Positions 51,839-60,505 of a stretch of DNA of 64,000 nucleotides are shown here, one piece after another. The notes below the pieces were generated by a model, which did no database searches, was not told the DNA's origin, and saw nothing but the letters and a program-made list of their open reading frames with translations. Each line of letters begins with the position of its first letter. Within the stretch, counting starts at the first letter, position 1. Position numbers and translations under genes: made by a program. Origin of the DNA: Candidatus Hydrogenedentota bacterium (GTDB lineage Bacteria; Hydrogenedentota; Hydrogenedentia; Hydrogenedentales; JAEUWI01); the NCBI GenBank assembly GCA_019637335.1, contig JAHBVV010000034.1, positions 1-64,000 on the forward strand, given 5' to 3'.

Positions 51839-54800
51839 TCAGTTGTCTAGGTAGCCGATGGCGTCGAGGGCTTCGAGGGTGGCGGCGTCGATTTCCACGT
51901 GGGTGGGGTCGATGGCGTTTTCTTCGCAGATTTTGAGGTAGCCGTCGATGGTCTGGTCGAGCTGGGACTGGATGGGGGCCAGCGCGGGCTCGCCGTCGCG
52001 GCTGGTTTGTTCGCGGGGGTCGGCGACGAGGTCGTAGAACTCGCGGGGGGCGAGGTTGCGCTTGTTGCCTTCGTTGGCGCGGATGAGTTTGTGGGTGGGG
52101 GTTTGTACGGACTGGAGCACGATGCCTTCGAAGTTATTTTCGGCGTAGCTGTAGCCGATGTTGGCGTTGGTGGGGTTGCCGGCGGCGTCGAAGAGGGCCT
52201 GGCCCTGCATCATGGCGCCTTTTTCGAGTCCGGCGAAGTGGAGGAAGGTGGGGGCCAGGTCGAGGTTGCGGGCGAAGTGGGGGTTGACCTCGCCGGCGCG
52301 GGCGTTGCCGGGGAGTTTGATGATGAAGGGGACGCGGGTCTGCTCTTCGTAGAGCGTCTGGCCGTGCCACCAGCCGCCGTGTTCGTGGAATTCCTCGCCG
52401 TGGTCGGCGGTGAGCACGATGAGGGTGTCGCCGTAGAGGCCGCGGGCCTTGAGCCCGGCGAAGAGCTCGCCCAGGGCGGCGTCGAGGCGTTCGATCTCGA
52501 GGATGTAGGCGCGGCGCATTTTCTCCAGGTAGATTTCGGGGTCGGGGTTGCCCAGGCGCTTACGCCCGTAGCCGCCGTCGGGGGAATCGGGGTCCATGAA
52601 GGGGTCGTGCGGGTCCATGAAGTGCGCGAAGAGGAAGAAGGGGGTTCCGTCGGGGGCGGCGCCGCTGTCGAGCCACCGCAGGACCTCGTCCTTCACGGCG
52701 GGGGCGGGCTGGTAGTAGTCGGTGACTTCGATGGGGCGGCGGAGGCGGCGGTTGGCGATTTCGCGGGCCTTGAGGAGCACTTCGTACATGGCGAGCTTTG
52801 CTGCGGAATCGGTGGCTCCGAAGCGGAGTGATTTCTTGAGGTCGACGTACTCGACGAAGCCCTGGTCGTAGCCGAAGAGGGCGGTGATGTTGGGGTTGTT
52901 GGCGAAGCCCTGGGTGTAGTAGCCGCCGGCCTGGAGGAGTTCCGCCACGGTTTCGACGTCCTCGGGGAGGCGGGCGGTCTTGGTGAAGGCGGTGTGGCAC
53001 TCGGGATACATGCCGGAGAAAATGGAGCCGAAGGAGGCCTTGGTCCACGAGGCCTGCGCATAGCCGCGTTCAAATCGGATGGCGTCGGCCAGGAAGGCGT
53101 CGATATTCGGGGTGCGCGTTTCGATTTCGGGGTTGTAGGCGGGGAGGTAGTCCGCGCGGAGCGTATCCACGGCGATCAGGATGAGGTTGGGGCCGTTTGC
53201 GCCGGGGACCGGAGTGAAGGGGGCGGCCGCCAGGGCCGGGGCGAGGCTGCGCGCGAGGGCCAGGCCGGCGAGGATGAAGATCCCGTAGAGCGCGACGCCC
53301 GCCGCGATCCGGGGCAGGGGGCGCGCGGTGACGCGGTCCAGCGCGCGCGCGAGGAGGAAGAGGAGCGCCGCGCCCACCGCCGCGAGGGCGAGCGCGCCGC
53401 CCGCGAGCATGGCCAGGGCGGCCGCGTCCGGCATGTGTCCGTCGAAGACGTCGCGCCGCACGCGGTAGAGCCCGATCACCGCGCCGCCGGCAAAGGCCGC
53501 GGCGGCGAAGGCGAGCGCATAGGTCCAGCGCACGGGCGGGAAGCGATCGGCCAGGAGATAGAGAAAGACGAGGCCCAGGGCGGCGCCCTTTCCCGCGGCG
53601 GCGAAGATCAGGCCGTAGACGAGGACGGGCCATAGGAAGATCCCGGCGTCGGCCAGGCCGGGGAGGGTGCGCCAGACCCAGCCCGCTTCCACGAGTCCGA
53701 CGGCGGCGCCCGCGATCAGGCCGGCGAGCGCCCCGGCCCAGAGCGCACCCAGCACGAGGCCGCGGTATTGCTTGAGGACCTCCGGGGGGAGCTGGTGGTC
53801 CGCTTCGCCATCCGCGCCCGCGCCGGCCGCCGCGCGGACCTCGGCGATCTCTTCGAGGAGCGCCTCGCGGTTGGGGCGTCCGGTGAGGATGAGGAGGGGG
53901 AGGCTCAGGATGAAGGGGATGACCTCGCCGAACCACATGCCCAGGTGGCCGAAGAGCAGGGCCTGCGCGTGGCCGGCGCCGGGTCCGAGCAGGGTGGTCA
54001 TGACGACTTCGCGGACGCCGACGCCGCTGACGGTGGGGGCGAAGACGGAGCCAACGATCAGGAGGGGGCTGGCGAAGAGGATTTCGAGGATGCCGGTGTT
54101 TTCCGCGCGGATGGCGGAGGCCGTACCGAAATACATGAGGCAGATGCCGAGGTGGACGCAGAGGCCGAGGCCGAGGGCGCGGAAGAGGGCGCCCCGGTGC
54201 GCGCTGTAGGCGGTTGCGGCGACGGCGAGCTTGTTCACCTTGCCGCGGAGGGATCCCGGTACGGGCAGGGACGCGACGAGCACCTGGATGATCCGGGGCT
54301 GGAGGAGGAGCAGGAGCGTACCGGCGATGAAGCAGGCGAGGACGAGGAGCACGGCGGCGAGGAGGGCCAGGTTAATCGGGAAGAGGCGCAGGCCGAGGGG
54401 CAGCGTGAGGAAGACGAGCGAGAACAGCGCGATGAAGCCGGTGAGCTTTTCCACGGCGATGACCGTGGCGCATTTGATCACCTCGCCGGTGTGCCGGGAG
54501 GACTCCACGAGCCGGTAGCCGTCGAGCCCGAGTGTGCCGGGGAGGACGAGGCCGATGGCGCGGCCCCAGAACCAGCACTTGGTGAGGTACCAGTAGGGGA
54601 TATGGACGCCCTGCGCGCGCAGGAGGATGCGCCAGCGGGTGATGCCGGCGAAGATGCCTGCGAGCTTCATGACCATCGCGAAGCCGAACCAGAAGGCGGC
54701 GGTGGCGGGGTCGATCGCGCGGACGGCGGCCCATACCGACGCGGGGGTCAGATCCTTGAAGAGGCCGCTGTCGAGGCCGAAGGTCTGGGGGCGGAAGAGG

Positions 54801-54892
54801 AAGACGAAGAGTGCGGCGATAAAGGCGAGCTTTGCGCCGATGACTGCGATGGTTTTCCAGTTTTTTCGGAGAAAGGGTAGGAATTTGGACAT
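51839..54892 (-). CDS. Fusion of a UPF0104/LPG-synthase-type membrane domain with an alkaline-phosphatase-superfamily domain
   Basis: The protein has 1017 residues. About 1-340 form a multi-pass domain like the flippase-type UPF0104 family (IPYWYLTKCWFWGRAIGLVL, FAPTVSGVGVREVVMTTLLG). Further membrane helices follow (about 390-560). From about 575 a sulfatase-like domain begins: NLILIAVDTLRADYLPAYNP, HFMDPHDPFMDPDSPD and LTADHGEEFHEHGGWWHGQ supply metal ligands. At the nucleophile site the sequence is WTKASFGS (T617), not CxPxR, so it resembles phosphoethanolamine transferases or phosphatases using threonine. It may move a lipid-linked substrate across the membrane and modify or cleave it outside. 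The start at 54892 gives MSKFLPFLRKNWKT. Confidence 0.82.
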   Translation of the reverse strand: MSKFLPFLRKNWKTIAVIGAKLAFIAALFVFLFRPQTFGLDSGLFKDLTPASVWAAVRAIDPATAAFWFGFAMVMKLAGIFAGITRWRILLRAQGVHIPYWYLTKCWFWGRAIGLVLPGTLGLDGYRLVESSRHTGEVIKCATVIAVEKLTGFIALFSLVFLTLPLGLRLFPINLALLAAVLLVLACFIAGTLLLLLQPRIIQVLVASLPVPGSLRGKVNKLAVAATAYSAHRGALFRALGLGLCVHLGICLMYFGTASAIRAENTGILEILFASPLLIVGSVFAPTVSGVGVREVVMTTLLGPGAGHAQALLFGHLGMWFGEVIPFILSLPLLILTGRPNREALLEEIAEVRAAAGAGADGEADHQLPPEVLKQYRGLVLGALWAGALAGLIAGAAVGLVEAGWVWRTLPGLADAGIFLWPVLVYGLIFAAAGKGAALGLVFLYLLADRFPPVRWTYALAFAAAAFAGGAVIGLYRVRRDVFDGHMPDAAALAMLAGGALALAAVGAALLFLLARALDRVTARPLPRIAAGVALYGIFILAGLALARSLAPALAAAPFTPVPGANGPNLILIAVDTLRADYLPAYNPEIETRTPNIDAFLADAIRFERGYAQASWTKASFGSIFSGMYPECHTAFTKTARLPEDVETVAELLQAGGYYTQGFANNPNITALFGYDQGFVEYVDLKKSLRFGATDSAAKLAMYEVLLKAREIANRRLRRPIEVTDYYQPAPAVKDEVLRWLDSGAAPDGTPFFLFAHFMDPHDPFMDPDSPDGGYGRKRLGNPDPEIYLEKMRRAYILEIERLDAALGELFAGLKARGLYGDTLIVLTADHGEEFHEHGGWWHGQTLYEEQTRVPFIIKLPGNARAGEVNPHFARNLDLAPTFLHFAGLEKGAMMQGQALFDAAGNPTNANIGYSYAENNFEGIVLQSVQTPTHKLIRANEGNKRNLAPREFYDLVADPREQTSRDGEPALAPIQSQLDQTIDGYLKICEENAIDPTHVEIDAATLEALDAIGYLDN

Positions 54893-55117
54893 GAACTCAG
54901 ACGGCTTTCCTGGGGCACTGCGGGTAGGTTCTGCGAGAAAGCGGCAGTGTAGCATATCGTGAAAATGAAAAACGCGGCGGGGAGGAAGGAAGGGAAACCT
55001 CTCCCGCCGCAGAAAGACCACGGGGCCGGTCTCGGGAACCGGCCTGCGGCCTGGTTAAGGGCATTGTTTGTGTGTATGGCTGTATTTTATACCGAACGTT
55101 AAGTACCTGCAAGTTCT

Positions 55118-55262
55118 TCAGGCTTTAGGCTGGAGGCTTTAGGCTTTAGGGGGATAGTGGACGGAGTGGACGGAGTGGACGGAGTGGACAGAGTGGACTG
55201 AGTGGACTGAGTGGACGGAGTGGACTGAGTGGACTGAGTGGTTGGGGTGGATGGGGCGGATG
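55118..55262. repeat. Heptad and nonamer tandem repeats between divergent genes
   Basis: GGCTTTA/GGCTGGA heptads (about 55118-55150) are followed by 9-bp units GGAGTGGAC and TGAGTGGAC (about 55155-55262). They sit between the flippase-fusion gene and the polysaccharide operon, where both promoters must lie. Confidence 0.88.
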
Positions 55263-55362
55263 GGGTGGTTCGATTGGTTTTTGGCGGTTGTCATTTTGCC
55301 GGGGTGGCCGTTATACTGCGTTTTTATGGCGGGCCGTGTGTGAAACCCGCTTCCGAGGAGCT

Positions 55363-56355
55363 ATGGAAACCACCCCCGTCGCCGCCGATACGAGCACGCC
55401 GAGTGTGAGCGTGATCTGTCCGATGTACAACGAGGGCGGGGGGATACGGGACCATGTTCGGCGTTTGGTGGCGGCGCTTAACCGGCTGCCTCGGTCGTGG
55501 GAACTGATTGTCGTCAATGACGGGAGCACGGACGATTGCGGCGAGAAGGTGGCGGAATTGGCCGCCGACGAGCCGCGCATCCGGCCCTACGGCTACCCGC
55601 GCAACCGGGGGCGGGGTTACGCGCTTCGAACCGGCTTCGGGCATGCGCGCGGGCGGATCATCGTGACCACGGAGTCGGATCTGAGCTGGGGGCCGGATAT
55701 CGTCGAGACCCTGCTGGAGGCGCTGGAGGCGCAGGGTTGCGATGTGGTGGTGGCGTCGCCGCACGCGCCGGGGGGCCGGCTGGAGAACGTGCCGCTTTAC
55801 CGCGCGCTCCTGAGCCGGGTGGGCAACCGGATCCTGCGCTTTGCGTCCGCCTCCCAGATCACGATGCTCAGCGGAATGACGCGCTGCTACCGGCGGGAGG
55901 TGATCGACGCGTTGTATCTCGAATCCGATGGCAAGGAGATCCACCTGGAGATCATCTCCCAGGCGGAGGCGCTTGGCTTTCGGGTGGGTGAGGCGCCGGC
56001 GGTGCTGCGCTGGGAGAAGGGCGCGCGCAAATCGAACTTCAACGCGCCGCGCTACATTTACTCGCACCTGATGTTCACCTTCAGCCAGGCGCCGTTTCTG
56101 CTGATGGGCACGGCGGGGCTGATCAGCATATTGGCGGGCGTGTTTCTGATGGCGGCGCTCGCGTACCAGTCGATCGCGCACGGCATCCGCGCGGGCGGGC
56201 GTCCGCTGTTGATCGTCGCCTTGCTGCTTATTGTGAGCGGGGTGCAGTTTCTCCTGTTTTCCTTCAGCGCGGGGCAGGTGGTGCAATTGCGGCGGCTGGT
56301 GCTGCAATTGCGCAACCGCGTGCTGGCGCGGGACCGGACCCGGGGCGGCGCATGA
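55363..56355 (+). CDS. Membrane-anchored family 2 glycosyltransferase
   Basis: In this 330-residue protein, the GT-A domain begins VSVICPMYNEGGGIRDHVRR and contains LIVVNDGSTDDCG and TTESDLSWGPD (the E-S-D metal site). NRGRGYALRTGFGHARG and the late EIHLEIISQAEALGF are typical of dolichol-phosphate-mannose-type GT2 enzymes. Two C-terminal membrane helices lie at about 248-275 and 285-312. It probably makes a polyprenyl-phosphate sugar or builds a lipid-linked glycan. GAGGAG lies just before the ATG. The stop overlaps the next gene's start (ATGA), first of a coupled chain of genes. Confidence 0.9.
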   Translation: METTPVAADTSTPSVSVICPMYNEGGGIRDHVRRLVAALNRLPRSWELIVVNDGSTDDCGEKVAELAADEPRIRPYGYPRNRGRGYALRTGFGHARGRIIVTTESDLSWGPDIVETLLEALEAQGCDVVVASPHAPGGRLENVPLYRALLSRVGNRILRFASASQITMLSGMTRCYRREVIDALYLESDGKEIHLEIISQAEALGFRVGEAPAVLRWEKGARKSNFNAPRYIYSHLMFTFSQAPFLLMGTAGLISILAGVFLMAALAYQSIAHGIRAGGRPLLIVALLLIVSGVQFLLFSFSAGQVVQLRRLVLQLRNRVLARDRTRGGA

Positions 56356-58544
56356 AGGTATTGACGCAGAATTTCAAGACGGGGGCGCTGGGTGTGGACG
56401 AGTACCCCGTGCCCGCGTGCCCGGTGAATGGCGCGCTCGTGGCGACGACCTGCTCGGCGGTGAGCCTGGGCACGGAGCGCGCGGTGTACCAGCTGGCGGC
56501 CGCGCCGCCCTGGGAGAAGGCCCGGCGGCGGCCCGATTTGGTGAAGCAGGTGTGGAACCGCGCGAAGAACGACGGGCTGCTGAATACGATCAGCGTGGTG
56601 CGCAACCTGGTGAGCAGTCCCGTGGCGCTGGGCTACAGCAGTTGCGGCGTGGTGCTGGAGGCGGGTTACCGCTGCGCGGGGGTGCGGCCGGGCGATCGCG
56701 TGGCGTGCGCGGGCTTCGAATTCGCGAACCACGCCGAGGTCAATGCCGTGCCGCACACGATGCTGGCGGGGATCCCCGATGGCGTGCCCGACGAGGCGGC
56801 CTGTTTCGCCACGGTGGCGAGCGTATCGCTGCACGCGCTGCGGCTTTGCGGCGCGCAGACGGGCGAGACCGTGCTCGTGCTTGGTCTGGGATTGCTGGGC
56901 CACCTGAGCGCGTCGCTGGCCGAGATACAGGGCGCGTCGGTTTTTGGCTACGACCCCGACCCGGCGCAGGCCGCCTCTGCCCGCGCGCGGTATCCTCGGG
57001 GCCAGTTTTTTGATGATCCGGCGGCGCTGGCGGGCCACCTGGGCGCGGGCGCGGATCACGTGCTGGTGTGCGCGGCCGGCGGGGGCGCGTCGCTCTTTCG
57101 CCTGGCCGGGGAATTGGCCCGGGATCGGGGCACGGTGGTCGTGGTCGGCGACGTGGAGTGCGCCCTACCGCGCCGGCTGTATTACGAGAAGGAATTGCGA
57201 GTCCAGTTTTCGCGCGCATACGGTCCGGGCCGTTACGATCCCGCCTACGAGCGTGCCGGCCAGGACTATCCGATCGGGTATGTGCGCTGGACCATGCAGC
57301 GGAATATGGAGGCGATCCTCGGGCTGATCGGGTCGGGCCGGCTCGATGTCGCGGGGCTTATCACGCACCGGATCCCGATTGCGGACGCGGCGGACGCGCT
57401 CAAGCCGCTTTTTGAGGGCGGCGGCGATCGCGCGCTGGGCATTGTAATCGAATACCCCGGCTATGACCTGGCGTCGGACGCGCCAATCCCGCTGAAGGCG
57501 GATTCCGGCGCGGTGCGGTCCGGCGCGTCCGGCCGCATGACGCCCGCCGGAAAGCAGGCGGTGGATTCGGTTCGTATCGGGTTGATCGGCGCGGGGCGTT
57601 TCGCGCAGGGGGTCCTTATACCAGCCTTCCGGCGCGCAGGCGCCGATGCCTTCACCCGGATCGCGAGCGCGGGCGGACTTTCGGCAGTCAGCGCGGGCCG
57701 GAAGTTCGGCGCACGGGAGGCGGTCTCCCGCCCGGAAAACGTAATCGGCGATCCGGACACGAACGCGCTGATTATCACGACGCGTCATGGCGAGCATGCG
57801 GCGTTGATTTGCGCGGGGCTGGCGGCCGGGAAGCACGTGTTCTGTGAGAAGCCGTTGTGCCTGAACGCGGCGGAACTGGAAGCCATCGAGGCCGCCGAGC
57901 GCGCTTCCTCGGGGATTTTCATGGCCGGATTCAACCGGCGTTTCTCCCCGATGCTGCTGGCGCTGCGCGACTACCTCCAGTTCTCCAATGAACCGGCGAT
58001 GATCCTGTACCGGGTGAACGCGGGCGCGCTGCCGCCCGAGCACTGGGTGCACGACGAGCGAGAAGGCGGCGGGCGCATTATCGGCGAGTGCTGCCACTAC
58101 CTGGACGTTGCCGGTCTTCTGATCGGGGCGTCGGCTATGCGGATCCATGCGACATCGATCACGGGCGCGGCGGGGACCGGCTATGATACGGTGACGATCA
58201 CCGCGCAGTACGCCGATGGCGGCGTCGCCACGATTGTATTTGCGGCCAACGGCAACACGGCCTTTCCCAAGGAGTATCTCGAAGTGCATCGCGCCGGCAG
58301 CAGCGCCTTTTTATACAACTACCGCCGCCTCGTGGCGAAGGGCCCGGGCGGGCGGCTTCACCGGCGCGCGCTCTCGCAGCAGAAGGGCTTTGTGGAGGAG
58401 GCTCGGGCGTTTCTGGATGGCTGCCGCGGCGGCGCGGCGCCGATCCCGATGGCGGCCATGACGTCGGTCACGCGGCAGACCTTCGCGGCGATGGAATCGC
58501 TCCGTACCGGGATGCCGGTGGACCTGGATCCGGGGAGCGCCTGA
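56352..58544 (+). CDS. Bi-domain oxidoreductase: zinc-type alcohol dehydrogenase fused to Gfo/Idh/MocA
   Basis: In this 730-residue protein, residues 1-385 are a medium-chain dehydrogenase with its nucleotide motif VLGLGLLGHLSASLAE (about 177-192). About 405-725 are a Gfo/Idh/MocA oxidoreductase with IGLIGAGRFAQGVLIPAF and HVFCEKPLCLN. The middle linker (385-400) is short. Such fused proteins occur in surface-polysaccharide clusters beside heparinase-like and glycosyltransferase genes, and probably oxidise and epimerise a sugar. It overlaps the upstream GT2 by 4 bp and the downstream gene by 1 bp (TGATG), so expression is tightly coordinated. Each domain retains a nucleotide-binding pattern, so both may be active. 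Confidence 0.9.
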   Translation: MKVLTQNFKTGALGVDEYPVPACPVNGALVATTCSAVSLGTERAVYQLAAAPPWEKARRRPDLVKQVWNRAKNDGLLNTISVVRNLVSSPVALGYSSCGVVLEAGYRCAGVRPGDRVACAGFEFANHAEVNAVPHTMLAGIPDGVPDEAACFATVASVSLHALRLCGAQTGETVLVLGLGLLGHLSASLAEIQGASVFGYDPDPAQAASARARYPRGQFFDDPAALAGHLGAGADHVLVCAAGGGASLFRLAGELARDRGTVVVVGDVECALPRRLYYEKELRVQFSRAYGPGRYDPAYERAGQDYPIGYVRWTMQRNMEAILGLIGSGRLDVAGLITHRIPIADAADALKPLFEGGGDRALGIVIEYPGYDLASDAPIPLKADSGAVRSGASGRMTPAGKQAVDSVRIGLIGAGRFAQGVLIPAFRRAGADAFTRIASAGGLSAVSAGRKFGAREAVSRPENVIGDPDTNALIITTRHGEHAALICAGLAAGKHVFCEKPLCLNAAELEAIEAAERASSGIFMAGFNRRFSPMLLALRDYLQFSNEPAMILYRVNAGALPPEHWVHDEREGGGRIIGECCHYLDVAGLLIGASAMRIHATSITGAAGTGYDTVTITAQYADGGVATIVFAANGNTAFPKEYLEVHRAGSSAFLYNYRRLVAKGPGGRLHRRALSQQKGFVEEARAFLDGCRGGAAPIPMAAMTSVTRQTFAAMESLRTGMPVDLDPGSA

Positions 58545-60187
58545 TGCCGATATCGCCCCAGGAAGCGGCCGAGCGATTCGCCGGGCCGATGATCGACCAG
58601 ATCCCGCGGCTGCTGACGCAGGTGGATCGGAATCTCCACTCGCCGACCTATGGCTGCTGCTGCCGTAACCACTGGCACTACCGCATCGAGGACATCCCCA
58701 ACGCGCAGATGCAGGAGCTGGTGCTGGCGCTGGCGCTGGTGTGGAAGCTCGACCTGCCGCCGAATCCGTACTTCAAGATGCCGGATCTGCTGGATTGGAT
58801 CGAGGGCATCCTGGCGTACACGGCGGACATCCAGCGGCCCTCGGGCTGCTTCGACGAGGTGTACCGGGGCCAGGACTCCTACGCCGCCACGGCGTTTGTG
58901 GGTTTTTGCGTTTCCGAGACCCTGCTGCAACTCGGGCCGAATCTTACGCCGGCGGTGCGGCGGGACGCGCTGGACATGCTCAACCGCGCGGCGGGCTGGC
59001 TTTCGCGGACGGACGAGGCCATGGCGGGCAACCAGGTGGCGGGGGCGGCGGCGGCCTTCATGAACCTGCACGCGCTCGATCGTAAGCCGGGCTATGACCA
59101 CGGGATGCAGGCGCTGCTGGAGCGATTGGAGGAAATGCAGACGACGGAGGGCTGGTTTCCGGAGTATGGCGGGGCGGATATCGGGTACAGTTCACTGGCG
59201 CACAGCTATCTCGCGCTGATCGCTGGCCGCACCGGGGATACGCGCGCCCGCGCCATGGCGGACCGGTGCGCCGGTTTCCTCCAGCATTTCCTCCACCGCG
59301 ACGGCACGGCCGGCGGCGAGTACGGCAGCCGGAACACGGAGTACCTGATTCCGCTGGGGGCGGTGCTGGACGCCGAGACGCACGACGCCGGGGCGCGGCT
59401 GTACAACTTTCTTGTGACGCACCTGGAGGGCGAGTACCACGCGATCATCACGCGCTGCCTCGACGATCGCTACCTGGCGTACCTGAGCCCCTTCTATCTG
59501 CTCGCGGCGCAGGCCGTACTCGACCACACGCCAAAGCCGTGGCCGGCGCCGCCGCGCAAGGGCACGACCTGGTTCGAACAGGCGGGGCTGTGGTCCGTGG
59601 AATCGCCCTCGGTGAAGCTCGTCGCGAACCTGCGCAAGGGCGGCGTCTTCCACCTGGACCTCGGCGAGCACAGCTATGTGGACTCCGGCTACTTCGGCGA
59701 CATTCCCGACGGCCAGATCGTGACGACGCAGCACCTGGACGCCGGCGCCGATGCGCGGGCGGAAGGCAACACGGCGCGGCTTTCCGCGCGGCTGGTGGTG
59801 AACCGTCCGGTGCGCGTGACGCCGTGGCGCAATGTCGCGCTGCGCGTGCTGAACCTGGCGGCGCCGGCTGTTCTTCGCCGCGCCCTGCTCGATTATCTGC
59901 GCAGCCGCGCGGTGGCGGCGGGACCGGGCGTGGGCCGGGTGCACCGGCAGATTGTGGTGGAAGACGACGCGGTGGAAGTGACCGACTTCATCGAGATCTC
60001 CGAGCCGGTGGTGCAGCTTGCGCTTCAATTGACCCGGGAGCGGGCCTTTTCTTTCGCATCGACGGGCTTTTTTCAGCCGCAGGAGCTGGAGACCGAGGCG
60101 GAGCTGGTCGGCGTGGACATCGTGGAGGGCAAGGCGGTCCTCAAGCGCCGCTACACGCGCGAGGGCCTCGAGATCTTGCCAACTTAG
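58544..60187 (+). CDS. Alpha/alpha-toroid-like protein of the polysaccharide cluster (heparinase-like?)
   Basis: The protein (547 residues) has no signal peptide. Residues about 1-340 are helical with regular spacing (YDHGMQALLERLEEMQTTEG, FPEYGGADIGYSSLAHSYLA), as in alpha/alpha toroids. From about 340 a beta-rich part follows (FHLDLGEHSYVDSGYFGDIP). This two-domain plan resembles heparinase II/III-type lyases, and such genes often neighbour the bi-domain oxidoreductase, but the catalytic residues of known lyases cannot be placed and the export signal is missing. CCCRNHWHYR near residue 40 is Cys/His-rich and may bind metal. It is coupled to the gene upstream. Confidence 0.6.
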   Translation: MPISPQEAAERFAGPMIDQIPRLLTQVDRNLHSPTYGCCCRNHWHYRIEDIPNAQMQELVLALALVWKLDLPPNPYFKMPDLLDWIEGILAYTADIQRPSGCFDEVYRGQDSYAATAFVGFCVSETLLQLGPNLTPAVRRDALDMLNRAAGWLSRTDEAMAGNQVAGAAAAFMNLHALDRKPGYDHGMQALLERLEEMQTTEGWFPEYGGADIGYSSLAHSYLALIAGRTGDTRARAMADRCAGFLQHFLHRDGTAGGEYGSRNTEYLIPLGAVLDAETHDAGARLYNFLVTHLEGEYHAIITRCLDDRYLAYLSPFYLLAAQAVLDHTPKPWPAPPRKGTTWFEQAGLWSVESPSVKLVANLRKGGVFHLDLGEHSYVDSGYFGDIPDGQIVTTQHLDAGADARAEGNTARLSARLVVNRPVRVTPWRNVALRVLNLAAPAVLRRALLDYLRSRAVAAGPGVGRVHRQIVVEDDAVEVTDFIEISEPVVQLALQLTRERAFSFASTGFFQPQELETEAELVGVDIVEGKAVLKRRYTREGLEILPT

Positions 60188-60243
60188 CCGTCTGAAGTAA
60201 GGTGTTCGCCGATACGAGATGATTTACTTACATTGGATGTATT

Positions 60244-60329
60244 CGTCATTCCCGCGAAGGCGGGAATCCAGTGGAATTCGAAGGTTTGTGCGTTCGCGTC
60301 GCTGGATCCCCGCGTTCGCGGGGATGACG
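60244..60329. repeat. Dispersed inverted repeat CGTCATTCCCGCGAAGGCGG
   Basis: The arms CGTCATTCCCGCGAAGGCGG (from 60244) and CCCCGCGTTCGCGGGGATGA (to about 60327) are near-inverse around 30 bp. A further partial copy is at 60382-60400. This type occurs in many bacterial genomes as a long hairpin. The 318-bp gap it occupies holds no gene. Confidence 0.85.
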
Positions 60330-60505
60330 GATCTGCTCACTCCTTCCATAGTGTAGGGTGAGTTAAGTAAGCCGACAGCCACATTCGTGGGGATGACGGT
60401 GTTCGATCACCCAGAGCCGCCACGGTTGGGTGCGACGAGGGTAACAGTTTCAGACGGCCAGAGAATTACCAAACCTGAAACGTTGGGAACGAGGAGGGAG
60501 CAATA

